Positions 1-7,575 of a stretch of 64,000 nucleotides of DNA are shown in pieces. Numbering within the stretch: position 1 is the stretch's first letter; each line of letters starts with the position of its first letter. The notes under the pieces were generated by a model. It searched no databases. It was given only the letters and a program-made list of their open reading frames with translations, and was not told where the DNA came from. The position numbers and the translations under genes were made by a program. Source of the DNA: Nocardioides luteus (GTDB lineage Bacteria; Actinomycetota; Actinomycetes; Propionibacteriales; Nocardioidaceae). Where the stretch lies: positions 310,001-374,000 of the forward strand of contig NZ_BMRK01000001.1 of assembly GCF_014648595.1 (NCBI RefSeq), given 5' to 3'.

Positions 1-7
1 TGTACTG

Positions 8-925
8 ATGGCTCTGGTGAAGGACGACGTCGCCCACGACGTCAGGATCGAGACCGAGGCAGCCGGGAAGATCTCGCTGCGCTACTACGACCTGGACGTC
101 CGGGGATCCTCGGCGAACGAGGCCGCCGAGATCCCGCTGGTCATGCTTCACGGCGGGGGCCCCGGCGCCTCCTCGTGGTCCAACTTCGGCTCGGCACTGG
201 AGGGCTTCGCGGCCGACTTCCGCACGATCCTGGTCGACCAGCCGGGCTTCGGCGCCTCCGACAAGCCCGAGGTGGTCGGCAACTACTACCGGTTCGCGGG
301 CGACGCGGTGATCGCGCTGCTCGACGAGCTCGGCCTGGAGAAGGTCCACCTGCTGGGCAACTCGCTCGGCGGCGGCACCGCGATGCGGATCGCGCTGACC
401 TACCCCGACCGGGTCGGCCGGCTGGTGCTGATGGGACCGGGCGGACTCTCGCTCAACCTCTTCCACGCCGATCCCACCGAGGGCGTACAGCGCCTGATGG
501 ACTTCTCCGGCGACCCCACCCGCGAGGCGCTGCGGGCGTTCATCTCGACGATGGTCGTCAACCAGAAGCTGGTCACCGACGAGCTGGTCGAGGAACGCTT
601 CGCGGACGCGACCGCGCCCGGCGCCCGGGAGGCGATGGCCTCGATGGGCTGGTCGTTCTACAACCCCGAGACCGCCGAGGACGGCATGCTGTGGCGCGAG
701 GCGCACCAGCTGCGCCATCACACGCTGCTCACCTGGGGCCGCGAGGACCGGGTCAACCCGCTCGACGGTGCGTTCCCGGCGCTGAAGCTGATCCCGAAGG
801 CGCAACTGCATGTCTTCCCGCGCTGCGGGCACTGGGCACAGATCGAGGCCGCCGACGAGTTCCGCGAGGTCGCGGTGGCCTTCTTGAAACGGCACAGGTC
901 GAAGCGACCCGAGGAGCGCGCATGA
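8..925 (+). CDS. hsaD: HsaD-like meta-cleavage product hydrolase
   Basis: Alpha/beta-hydrolase of 305 residues. It should hydrolyse the C-C bond of 4,9-DSHA, the product of HsaC, in steroid ring A/B degradation in the cytoplasm. Visible are the oxyanion motif HGGGPGA (48-54), the nucleophile elbow GNSLGG with Ser119, Asp247 in WGREDRVNPLDG and His275 in CGHW, the MCP-hydrolase pattern. Remembered M. tuberculosis HsaD aligns along its whole length. The ATG at 8 overlaps a TGA at 6-8, so an upstream gene, probably hsaA in a standard hsa operon, ends at the window edge and is translationally coupled. The gene overlaps hsaC by 4 bases (ATGA). Confidence 0.93.
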   Translation: MALVKDDVAHDVRIETEAAGKISLRYYDLDVRGSSANEAAEIPLVMLHGGGPGASSWSNFGSALEGFAADFRTILVDQPGFGASDKPEVVGNYYRFAGDAVIALLDELGLEKVHLLGNSLGGGTAMRIALTYPDRVGRLVLMGPGGLSLNLFHADPTEGVQRLMDFSGDPTREALRAFISTMVVNQKLVTDELVEERFADATAPGAREAMASMGWSFYNPETAEDGMLWREAHQLRHHTLLTWGREDRVNPLDGAFPALKLIPKAQLHVFPRCGHWAQIEAADEFREVAVAFLKRHRSKRPEERA

Positions 926-1818
926 TCGACATCAAGTCCATGGGCTACGTACGCGTCACCAGCACCGACCTGGAGGAGTGGCGGACGTTCGCCGAGAAGG
1001 TGCTCGGGCTGATCCCGGCCAAGGGGCCGCACCAGGAGCACCTCTACTACCGGATCGACGAGGTCTCCGCCCGCCTGGTGATCGAGCCCGGCGAGAAGGA
1101 CCAGCTCAGCTGCGTCGGCTGGGAGGTCGCCGACCACACCGCGCTGGCCGAGGCCCGCGAGCACCTGGAGAAGTCCGGTGTCGAGGTCGAGGAGGGCAGT
1201 GCCGAAGAGCTCGCCGAGCGACGGGTGCAGGAGATGCTGCGCTTCCGTGACCCCTTCGACAACGTCTTCGAGCTCTTCCACGGCATCACCTATGAGCGCC
1301 GCCCCGCGGTCTCGTCCTACGGCCACACCTTCGTCACCGGCGACCAGGGGATGGGCCACGTGGTGATCCCGGTCTCCGACGACGTCGAGGCGCTGGAGTT
1401 CTACCGCGACACGCTCGGCTTCCGGCTGCGTGACTCGATGAGCATGCCCGGCGAGTTCGCCGGCAAGGAGCCCGGCACCAAGATCTGGCTGCGCTTCCTG
1501 GGCATCAACCCGCGCCACCACTCGCTGGCGTTCCTGCCGTTCCCGAACGACTCCAAGTGCGTCCACATCATGCTCGAGGTCGACAAGCTCGACGACGTCG
1601 GCCGCGCGCTCGAGCGCGTGAAGAAGTACGGTGCGAAGCTGTCCGCCACGCTCGGCCGCCACATGAACGACGAGATGGTCTCGTTCTACGTGAAGTCGCC
1701 CGGCGGTTTCGACATCGAGTTCGGCACCGAGGGGCTCCAGGTCGACGACAGCAAGTGGGTCGCCAGGGAGTCCACCGCGGTCTCCTACTGGGGTCACGAC
1801 TTCGGTGTAGGCCAGTGA
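922..1818 (+). CDS. hsaC: HsaC-like extradiol (catechol) dioxygenase
   Basis: Type I extradiol ring-cleavage dioxygenase, 298 residues (about 300 is normal for HsaC). It should open the catecholic ring of 3,4-DHSA between C4 and C5 with Fe(II) and O2. Two vicinal-oxygen-chelate modules are present, and the iron ligands are visible in the second: His146 (GMGHVVI), His215 (CVHIMLEV) and Glu266 (FDIEFG). The start at 922 is chosen because it forms an ATGA overlap with hsaD; the frame stays open much further upstream but there it only shadows hsaD. The product is the substrate of the preceding hydrolase. Confidence 0.93.
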   Translation: MIDIKSMGYVRVTSTDLEEWRTFAEKVLGLIPAKGPHQEHLYYRIDEVSARLVIEPGEKDQLSCVGWEVADHTALAEAREHLEKSGVEVEEGSAEELAERRVQEMLRFRDPFDNVFELFHGITYERRPAVSSYGHTFVTGDQGMGHVVIPVSDDVEALEFYRDTLGFRLRDSMSMPGEFAGKEPGTKIWLRFLGINPRHHSLAFLPFPNDSKCVHIMLEVDKLDDVGRALERVKKYGAKLSATLGRHMNDEMVSFYVKSPGGFDIEFGTEGLQVDDSKWVARESTAVSYWGHDFGVGQ

Positions 1819-1824
1819 TCGGGT

Positions 1825-2430
1825 ATGCGTATAGAGGTGCCTGATGGGATGTCTCCCGATGCCGCCGAGAGCTGGCCGCACCCGGAGCTGATCGAGTCCT
1901 TCCACGGCCGCTTCGACTTCGAGGCGCCGCCGTCCCCGCCGGAGGCCCCCGCCGACGCGGAGGCCGACGCTCGGTTCCGTACGGTGCTGGGCCGCTTCGC
2001 CTCGGGCGTCACCGTGATCACGGCGCAGACCGGCGACGGGCCGGTGGGCATGACCTGCCAGTCGTTCTCGTCGGTCTCGCTGCGGCCGCCGCTGATCCTG
2101 TTCGCGCCGACGAAGTCCTCGCGTGCCTGGGCCCGGATCCGCCGCGCCGGCCACTTCTCCGTCAACATCCTCGCCGCCGGCCAGGAGGCGGTCTCCAACC
2201 AGTTCGCCTCGCGAGCCGCCGACAAGTACGCCGATATCTCCTGGACCCCCTCGGCCCATCACGGCGACCCGCACCTCGATGGCGCCGTCGGCTACCTCGA
2301 CTGCGCCGTCCACTCCGTCCACGAGGAGGGCGACCACTACCTCGTCGTCGGCCGCGTCCTCGACCTGGCCGAGGGCCCTGCGACCGAGCCCCTGCTGTTC
2401 TTCCGCAGCGACTATCGCGAGCTGGGCTGA
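1825..2430 (+). CDS. hsaB: HsaB-like flavin reductase component
   Basis: NAD(P)H:flavin oxidoreductase of the HpaC/HsaB family, 201 residues. It should supply reduced flavin to the oxygenase HsaA, which hydroxylates 3-HSA before ring cleavage. The FMN-binding split-barrel begins near residue 50 (RFRTVLGRFASGVTVIT) and carries the family signatures GMTCQSFSSVSLRPPLILF and FSVNILA. About 45 N-terminal residues rich in Pro, Glu and Ala precede it. The start is uncertain: ATG 1825 lies 6 bases after hsaC, while ATG 1849 (residue 9) has a GAGG upstream. It is the last gene of the operon; the next gene is convergent. Confidence 0.88.
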   Translation: MRIEVPDGMSPDAAESWPHPELIESFHGRFDFEAPPSPPEAPADAEADARFRTVLGRFASGVTVITAQTGDGPVGMTCQSFSSVSLRPPLILFAPTKSSRAWARIRRAGHFSVNILAAGQEAVSNQFASRAADKYADISWTPSAHHGDPHLDGAVGYLDCAVHSVHEEGDHYLVVGRVLDLAEGPATEPLLFFRSDYRELG

Positions 2431-2456
2431 ATCCGCCGGGCGACAATGGGGTCTCC

Positions 2457-2480
2457 GGTGATCGAGCTTGTCGAGACCTA
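2457..2480. repeat. Dispersed GGTCGAGC-TGTCGAGACC repeat, copy 1
   Basis: Copy of a short interspersed repeat (core TCGAGCTTGTCGAGACC) lying in the 51-base gap between the convergent stops of hsaB and the RpiB-like gene. Other copies are at 10270, 27311, 39538, 45304, 50723, 50756 and 59647. Confidence 0.7.
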
Positions 2481-2481
2481 C

Positions 2482-2901
2482 CTACCGGCGGTCGAGGTCG
2501 CCGAGCCGGCGGATCGCGTCAGCCTCCTCGGGATCCGGCGCGGTCTCGTCGAGGAACGCCTCGGTGACCTCGACAGCAACATCGGGCGCGAGCCGCTTGA
2601 GGCTCATCGCGAGCACGTTGGCGTCGTTCCACAGCCGCGCGTTGCGAGCGATCCACGGCTCCCAGGCGAGCGCGGCGCGAACGCCAGGGACCTTGTTGGC
2701 CGCGATCGCCGTGCCGGTGCCGGTCCAGCACATCACCACGCCGACATCGGCCCGGCCCTCGACGACCGCACGACCGACGCCGGCCCCGAGGTCGGGCCAG
2801 GAGTCGGTCTCGATCAGGTCGACATCGCCACGCTCGCGCAGGTGGTCGAGCACCGCCCGCGTGGTCTCGTTCTCGTCGTCGCTTCCGAAGGCGATCTGCA
2901 T
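2482..2901 (-). CDS. RpiB/LacAB-family sugar-phosphate isomerase-like protein
   Basis: 139-residue protein of the RpiB/LacA/LacB fold, which normally interconverts ribose 5-phosphate and ribulose 5-phosphate in the cytoplasm. The start IAFGSDDEN and the phosphate-binding segment MCWTGTGTAIAANKVPGVRAAL match the family, with Cys in the CxGTG context where the catalytic base of RpiB sits. It is slightly shorter than typical RpiB (about 150-160). It reads toward hsaB and is separated by about 37 bases from the upstream NTF2-like gene, so it is probably the last gene of that minus-strand unit. A steroid role is not evident; its true substrate is unknown. Confidence 0.72.
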   Translation of the reverse strand: MQIAFGSDDENETTRAVLDHLRERGDVDLIETDSWPDLGAGVGRAVVEGRADVGVVMCWTGTGTAIAANKVPGVRAALAWEPWIARNARLWNDANVLAMSLKRLAPDVAVEVTEAFLDETAPDPEEADAIRRLGDLDRR

Positions 2902-2938
2902 GCTTCGAACCTATCGAGCCCCGGGAGCCCGTCGCCGA

Positions 2939-3409
2939 TCAGGCGTGCGTTGCCGGTCCTCCCGGTCCGGTCAGCTTCGCACTGGGCTGGTCCTTCAGGC
3001 TGGTGGTGAGCTCCCAGGTGCGCTCGTAGCCGGTGTGCGCGATGCGCCAGCCCTGCGGCGTACGCACGTAGCGGTCCGCGTAGAAGGCGGCACCCTCGAG
3101 GGCGAACTCGAAGGCCGGCGCGAAGACCTTGTCGTAGAGATACCAGCGCCCGGTCGCCTCGTCGCCGTCCACGGCGATCTCCGGGTGGTGGAGGTGGTGC
3201 ATGGTGATGATCTCGGCCGGCAGATTGGTGCGCATGTAGTCGACCAGCTCGTCCGGCGAGGTGAACGAGAGCCCGGCGTAGTCGGCGGTGGCGTCCGGTG
3301 CGAAGCAGGTCGCGAACTCGTCCCACTGCTTGGTGTCGAGCAGGCGTACGTAGCGGAACTTGAGCTGCTCGATCTCGCGGACGTCTCCGCCGATGTCGGC
3401 GGCGCTCAT
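2939..3409 (-). CDS. NTF2/SnoaL-like fold protein
   Basis: 156-residue protein with the NTF2/SnoaL-like layout: N-terminal helix EIEQLKFRYVRLLDTKQWDE, then YADRYVRTPQGWRIAHTGY near 110-128, a pattern seen in small isomerases, dehydratases and cyclases. The start is set by an ATGA overlap with the preceding F420-type oxidoreductase, so the two are translationally coupled. The fold includes ketosteroid isomerases, and a steroid substrate is plausible from context, but no catalytic residue set can be assigned from sequence alone. Three genes with this type of fold occur in the window. Confidence 0.75.
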   Translation of the reverse strand: MSAADIGGDVREIEQLKFRYVRLLDTKQWDEFATCFAPDATADYAGLSFTSPDELVDYMRTNLPAEIITMHHLHHPEIAVDGDEATGRWYLYDKVFAPAFEFALEGAAFYADRYVRTPQGWRIAHTGYERTWELTTSLKDQPSAKLTGPGGPATHA

Positions 3410-4248
3410 GCGGCCAGCCCCAGTCGGCCGGCGAGCTTGTCGAGGTAGGTGAGCACCCCGGCGGGCTCGGTGTCGGGTACGCCCCAGATCAGCTCGTCGG
3501 CGACCGACCACTCGGCGAGGTCCTCGGGGGTGGGCTTCTTCGCGACCAGGACGCGCACCTCGGGCTTGCCCGCGCGGCCGGCGGACTCCCACTCGTCCTG
3601 GAGCGCCTTCACCTTGTCGCCGATGCCGGACTCGGTCGGCGTCGACATCCAGCCCTCGGCGTTGCAGGCGATCCAGCGCAGCGTCTTCGGGCCACCTCCC
3701 GCGCCGACGATCGTGGGGATCCGGCCCTGCGGTGGCTTCGGGTAGGCCCAGGACGGGCCGAACGCGACGAACTCGCCGTCGTACGCCGCCTCCTCCTCGG
3801 TCCACAGCGCCCGCATCGCCTCGAGATACTCCTTCAGGGCGGTGCGCTTGCGGTCGCCGGGGATGCCGTGGTCGGCGAGCTCGTCGGTGTTCCAGCCGAA
3901 GCCGACCCCCAGTGAGACCCGGCCGCCGGAGAGGTGGTCGAGGGTCGCGATCGACTTGGCCAGCGTGATCGGGTCCGACTCGACCGGGAGCGCGACCGCC
4001 GTGGAGAGCCCGATCCGCGAGGTCACCGCCGCGCAGGTGCCGAGCGTGACCCAGGGGTCGAGCGTACGCAGGTAGCGGTCGTCGGGGAGCTCGGTGCCGC
4101 CGGTGGGGTGCAGGGCGTCGCGGCGCACGGGGATGTGGGTGTGCTCGGGCACGTAGAACGTGTCGAAGCCGCGCTCTTCCGCTGCGGTGGCTAGCTCGGC
4201 GGGCGTGATGCCTCGGTCCGAGGTGAACAGGACGATGCCGTGGCGCAT
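3406..4248 (-). CDS. LLM-class, probably F420-dependent oxidoreductase
   Basis: 280-residue luciferase-like monooxygenase family protein. Family marks are the N-terminal beta strand HGIVLFTSDRG, the central TLDHLSGGRVSLGVGFGWN around residues 103-120 and the PTIVGAGGGPKTLRWIA segment. Such enzymes use coenzyme F420 or FMN in hydride transfer or oxygenation. The first gene of a three-gene minus-strand unit, it starts 10 bases from the KstR-type palindrome at 4259-4272, which it shares with the divergent GMC gene. The substrate is unknown. Confidence 0.8.
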   Translation of the reverse strand: MRHGIVLFTSDRGITPAELATAAEERGFDTFYVPEHTHIPVRRDALHPTGGTELPDDRYLRTLDPWVTLGTCAAVTSRIGLSTAVALPVESDPITLAKSIATLDHLSGGRVSLGVGFGWNTDELADHGIPGDRKRTALKEYLEAMRALWTEEEAAYDGEFVAFGPSWAYPKPPQGRIPTIVGAGGGPKTLRWIACNAEGWMSTPTESGIGDKVKALQDEWESAGRAGKPEVRVLVAKKPTPEDLAEWSVADELIWGVPDTEPAGVLTYLDKLAGRLGLAA

Positions 4249-4258
4249 GACACAACAG

Positions 4259-4272
4259 TAGAACGTGTTCTA
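4259..4272. promoter_or_regulatory. KstR-type operator 1 (divergent)
   Basis: TAGAACGTGTTCTA, a perfect palindrome fitting the KstR consensus TNNAACNNGTTNNA known from mycobacterial and rhodococcal sterol regulons. It lies in the 62-base gap between the minus-strand F420-type oxidoreductase and the GMC gene. Toward the GMC gene the operator runs into a -10-like TAGTCT (4271-4276). Confidence 0.85.
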
Positions 4273-4310
4273 GTCTTTGCGGAAGGGACCACCGGGAGAG
4301 AGAAGAGGAC

Positions 4311-5918
4311 ATGGAAGCCGACTACATTGTCGTGGGAGCCGGGAGCGCGGGCTGTGCCACCGCCCGCAGGCTGGCCGAGAGCGGGGCCAGCGTCATCGTG
4401 ATCGAGGCGGGCACCAAGGACACCGCCTTCGGGATCAAGAACCTTCTCGAGCTCCCCGGTGCGGTCGCTGCGATGCTCTCCACGCCCCAGCTGAAGAAGC
4501 TGGTCGACTGGGGCTACAAGTCGGTCCCACAGAGCGCCGCCCTGGACCGGGTCATCCCGATGACCCGCGGCAAGGTGCTGGGCGGCTCGTCCTCGATCAA
4601 CGGCATGCTCTGGGTGCGTGGCAACCGGCAGAACTTCGACGACTGGGCCGCCGACGGCGCGACCGGGTGGTCCTACGACGACGTGCTGCCCGCCTTCAAG
4701 CGGATGGAGGACTTCGAGGGCGGCGCCGACGAGTTCCGTGGCGAGGGCGGCCCGGTCAAGGTGCGCTACCAGCAGGGCCTCACCCCGGCCACGCAGACCT
4801 GGCTCGACGAGGCACCCAAGCGGCTCGGCGTCAGCGCGCTCGACGACTACAACGGCAAACAGCAGGAGGGCGTCGGCGTCGTCCAGCTCAGCGCCGCCGA
4901 GGGCCGCCGCTACTCCGCCGCGAAGGCCTACCTGCGAGAGAAGCCGCTGGACAACCTGCTGATCCTGACCAAGGCCCAGGTCACCCGCGTACGCATCGAG
5001 GGGTCGCGGGCCACCGGCGTCGAGGTCGTCGGCGCCGATGGGGAGAAGCAGACGATCCGTGCCACCCGCGAGGTGATCGTCTCGGCCGGCGTCTACGGCT
5101 CGCCGCACCTGCTGATGCTCTCCGGAATCGGTCGTTCCGGCCACCTGCGCGAGCACGGCATCGAGGTCCACGCCGACCTCCCCGTGGGCGACAACTTCCA
5201 CGACCACCTCTTCGTGCCGGTCTCCTTCCGGATGGACTCCGCGCTGCGCAAGCCGACGCCGGCCTACTTCGCCGCGGGCTTCGCGAAGTCGCGGCTCACC
5301 CGCAAGGGCTGGGCGGCCGGCTCCCAGTTCGAGGCCTTCGGCTTCGTACGCAGCGAGCTGGCCGACCGTCTGCCCGACCTGCAGCTGCACGTCCTGTACT
5401 GGGTCTACCCGTTCCCGAACCAGGACGGCGAGAAGGCGATCCGGCCGCCGACGAACAAGCCCGGCCTGTGCATCCTGCCGACGCTGATCTACCCCGAGAG
5501 CCGCGGCACCGTACGCCTGGCCAGCGCCGACCCGATGGCGCACCCGCTGCTCGACCCGGGCTACCTGACCGCCGGCAAGGACACCGAGGTGCTCCTCGAC
5601 GGGATCGCGAAGGTGCGCGAGATGATGGTCGGCCTCGGCGACAACCAGGGCGAGATCACGCCGGGCCCCGACTACGCCGGCGACCGCGAGACCCGCGAGC
5701 TGCTGCCCAACATCGTGCACAGCGTCTACCACGGCGTGGGCACCTGCCGGATGGGCTCGGACGAGCGTGCCGTGGTGGACCCGTCGCTGCGCGTGAAGGG
5801 CATCGACGGCCTGCGCGTCGCCGACGCGAGCGTGATGCCGTCGATCACCGGGGGCAACACCAACGCGCCGGCGATCATGATCGGCGAGCGCGCCGCCGAC
5901 CTGATCCTGGGGGCCTGA
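4311..5918 (+). CDS. GMC-family alcohol dehydrogenase/oxidase (first of two paralogues)
   Basis: FAD-dependent glucose-methanol-choline oxidoreductase of 535 residues. The N-terminal nucleotide-binding strand is YIVVGAGSAGCATARRL (5-21), followed by the GMC signature GGSSSINGMLWVRGN (about 92-106). The C-terminal active-site segment has His474 in YHGVGTCRMG and the GGNTNAP motif at 514-520. The family oxidises alcohols to aldehydes or ketones. It is preceded by GAGAGAAGAGGAC and a KstR-type operator, and its stop overlaps the next start (TGATG). It closely resembles the GMC gene at 20675-22297. A steroid alcohol substrate is likely from context but unproven; choline dehydrogenase is unlikely given the setting. 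Confidence 0.85.
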   Translation: MEADYIVVGAGSAGCATARRLAESGASVIVIEAGTKDTAFGIKNLLELPGAVAAMLSTPQLKKLVDWGYKSVPQSAALDRVIPMTRGKVLGGSSSINGMLWVRGNRQNFDDWAADGATGWSYDDVLPAFKRMEDFEGGADEFRGEGGPVKVRYQQGLTPATQTWLDEAPKRLGVSALDDYNGKQQEGVGVVQLSAAEGRRYSAAKAYLREKPLDNLLILTKAQVTRVRIEGSRATGVEVVGADGEKQTIRATREVIVSAGVYGSPHLLMLSGIGRSGHLREHGIEVHADLPVGDNFHDHLFVPVSFRMDSALRKPTPAYFAAGFAKSRLTRKGWAAGSQFEAFGFVRSELADRLPDLQLHVLYWVYPFPNQDGEKAIRPPTNKPGLCILPTLIYPESRGTVRLASADPMAHPLLDPGYLTAGKDTEVLLDGIAKVREMMVGLGDNQGEITPGPDYAGDRETRELLPNIVHSVYHGVGTCRMGSDERAVVDPSLRVKGIDGLRVADASVMPSITGGNTNAPAIMIGERAADLILGA

Positions 5919-6724
5919 TGACGGGCTCGACGAACGAAGCCGATCTGCTCCTGAGCGAAGACCGCGACCGGGTCCGGACACTGACGCTCAACCGACCCGA
6001 CCAGCTCAACGCCTTCAGCCAGGCGCTCTACGTCGCGCTCGCCGACGCGCTGCGAGCGGCCGACGAGGACCCACAGGTGGCCGTGGTGCTGCTGACCGGC
6101 GCCGGTCGGGCCTTCTCCGCCGGCACCGACCTGGTCGAGATGAAGGAGACCGCGACCGGCGCCGACGACAGCGCGGGGCACGGGTTCATCGCTCTGGTCG
6201 ACGCGCTGGCAGCGTTCCGCAAGCCGCTGGTCGTGGCCGTCAACGGGCTGGCGCTCGGCATCGGCGCGACGCTCATCGGCTTCGCCGACCTGGTCCTGGC
6301 CTCGACGAAGGCCCGGTTCAAGACGCCGTTCACGACGCTCGGAGTCGCGCCGGAGGCGGCCTCGAGCTTCCTCTTCCCAGGGCTGGTCGGGCGTCAGAAC
6401 GCCGCCTGGATGCTGCTGTCGGGGGAGTGGGTCGGGGCCGAGGAGGCACGCGAGATGGGCCTCGTCTGGCGGGTGGTCGAGCCCGAGGATCTCCTCGATG
6501 CCGCATGGAGCCGAGCGGCCACTCTCGCCGCCCGGCCGATCAGCAGCCTGGTCGCGGTGAAGGAGACGATGACGGCACCGTTGCGACCCGGGATCACGGC
6601 CGCGCGCGAGCTCGAGAATGCGAAGTTCGCCGAGCTGATGGGTGGGCCCGCGAACCTCGAGGCGCTCACCGCCTTCGCCGAGGGCCGCGAGCCCGACTTC
6701 GCCGGGCTCCCGCCGGGCGTGTGA
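5918..6724 (+). CDS. Enoyl-CoA hydratase/isomerase family protein
   Basis: 268-residue crotonase-fold protein. The oxyanion-hole segment AFSAGTDLVEMK lies near residues 66-77, and the second segment ALGIGATLIGFADLVLAS is followed by GVAPEAASS, whose Glu is placed like the hydratase/isomerase catalytic acid. It probably hydrates or isomerises a CoA ester in side-chain or ring breakdown. Its start overlaps the stop of the GMC gene by one base, so the two form a coupled pair under the KstR-type operator at 4259. The exact substrate cannot be told. Confidence 0.82.
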   Translation: MTGSTNEADLLLSEDRDRVRTLTLNRPDQLNAFSQALYVALADALRAADEDPQVAVVLLTGAGRAFSAGTDLVEMKETATGADDSAGHGFIALVDALAAFRKPLVVAVNGLALGIGATLIGFADLVLASTKARFKTPFTTLGVAPEAASSFLFPGLVGRQNAAWMLLSGEWVGAEEAREMGLVWRVVEPEDLLDAAWSRAATLAARPISSLVAVKETMTAPLRPGITAARELENAKFAELMGGPANLEALTAFAEGREPDFAGLPPGV

Positions 6725-6726
6725 GG

Positions 6727-6912
6727 TCAGCGGGGTGGGTTGTCGAAGCTCCCGAAGCGGTCGTGGCCGTCGAGATGGTGCTCTCGCTCCATCTCGGTCA
6801 GGTCGCGTTGGATCTGGCGGCCTCGGCGCCGGTCGAGGAAGGCGGCGACCAGCATGATGATCGTCCAGACGACGATCATCCCGACGGTGAGCGCGATGAC
6901 TGCGGTGCTCAT
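6727..6912 (-). CDS. Small single-pass membrane protein
   Basis: 61-residue hypothetical protein. Residues 4-26 form one hydrophobic helix (AVIALTVGMIVVWTIIMLVAA), followed by a basic DRRRGRQIQRD stop-transfer stretch and a polar tail, predicting an N-out/C-in membrane protein. A GAGGAGCT ribosome-binding site precedes the ATG, which supports it as a real gene. It converges on the enoyl-CoA hydratase (2-base gap) and is divergent from the TetR gene. No function recognised. Confidence 0.6.
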   Translation of the reverse strand: MSTAVIALTVGMIVVWTIIMLVAAFLDRRRGRQIQRDLTEMEREHHLDGHDRFGSFDNPPR

Positions 6913-7001
6913 CGGTGATCAGCTCCTCTGGTTGGTTGCGCCCGTGCGGGCATCCCGTGTCGGTACCCGATATCGGCCGTCGCGACCCCCTTGTCGGAAA
7001 C

Positions 7002-7015
7002 GAGAACGTGTTCTA
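7002..7015 (+). promoter_or_regulatory. KstR-type operator 2 overlapping the TetR -10 box
   Basis: GAGAACGTGTTCTA, one mismatch (first base) from TNNAACNNGTTNNA. The last two bases begin the -10 box TAATCT (7014-7019), and the GTG start follows after exactly 6 bases (7026). Repressor binding would cover the promoter, and the transcript is predicted to be leaderless. Confidence 0.78.
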
Positions 7016-7025
7016 ATCTGGACAC

Positions 7026-7574
7026 GTGTCCAGCGCAACGAGCACACGACAGGCGGAGACGGTCGAGCGGCTGCTCGCGGCGGGGCTGGAGGAGCTGCGC
7101 GAGGTCGGCCACGAGGCGCTGACGATCCGCTCGGTCGCGGCGCGTGCCGGCGTCTCCTCGGCCACGGCCTACACCTACCTGGCCTCCAAGAACCATCTCT
7201 TCGTCGAGCTCTTCTGGCGGCATCTGGCCGATGCGCCGGCGGTCGAGGAGACCGGGTCCCGCGCGGAGCGGGTGCAGGCGGCCGTACGCAGCCTGACCAC
7301 CCGGATCGCGGCCGAGCCCGCGCTCGCGGCGGCAGTCACCCCGGCCCTGCTGGGCAGCGACACGGACGTCGAGCGGCTGCGACTGCGGATCGGGGCCGAG
7401 TTCGTGGTCCGGTTCGACGAGGCGCTCGGGCGCGAAACGACCGACGCGGTCCGGCAGGCACTGCTGCTCGCCTTCTCCGGGGCGCTGCTGCAGGCGGGGA
7501 TGGGCCTGATGACCTACGACGAGATGGCCGACCGGCTCGCTCCGGTCGTTGCCGTCATCGTCGGTGAGGAGTGA
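7026..7574 (+). CDS. TetR-family regulator of the cyp51 operon
   Basis: 182-residue TetR protein. The N-terminal helix-turn-helix is TIRSVAARAGVSSATAYTYLASKNHLFVELF (about 37-67); the rest is a helical ligand-binding domain. It has the position of Rv0767c in front of the CYP123/SDR/CYP51/ferredoxin genes of M. tuberculosis. The GTG start is favoured because a -10 box lies 6 bases upstream and no ribosome-binding site is seen. The gene is behind a KstR-like palindrome, so it is either autoregulated at that site or controlled by KstR elsewhere in the genome. It does not closely resemble the remembered KstR sequence. Confidence 0.85.
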   Translation: MSSATSTRQAETVERLLAAGLEELREVGHEALTIRSVAARAGVSSATAYTYLASKNHLFVELFWRHLADAPAVEETGSRAERVQAAVRSLTTRIAAEPALAAAVTPALLGSDTDVERLRLRIGAEFVVRFDEALGRETTDAVRQALLLAFSGALLQAGMGLMTYDEMADRLAPVVAVIVGEE

Positions 7575-7575
7575 G

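Noticed and set aside
175-921. Upstream extension of the hsaC frame
   Set aside because: It overlaps hsaD throughout, and hsaC homologues start at the ATGA overlap at 922.
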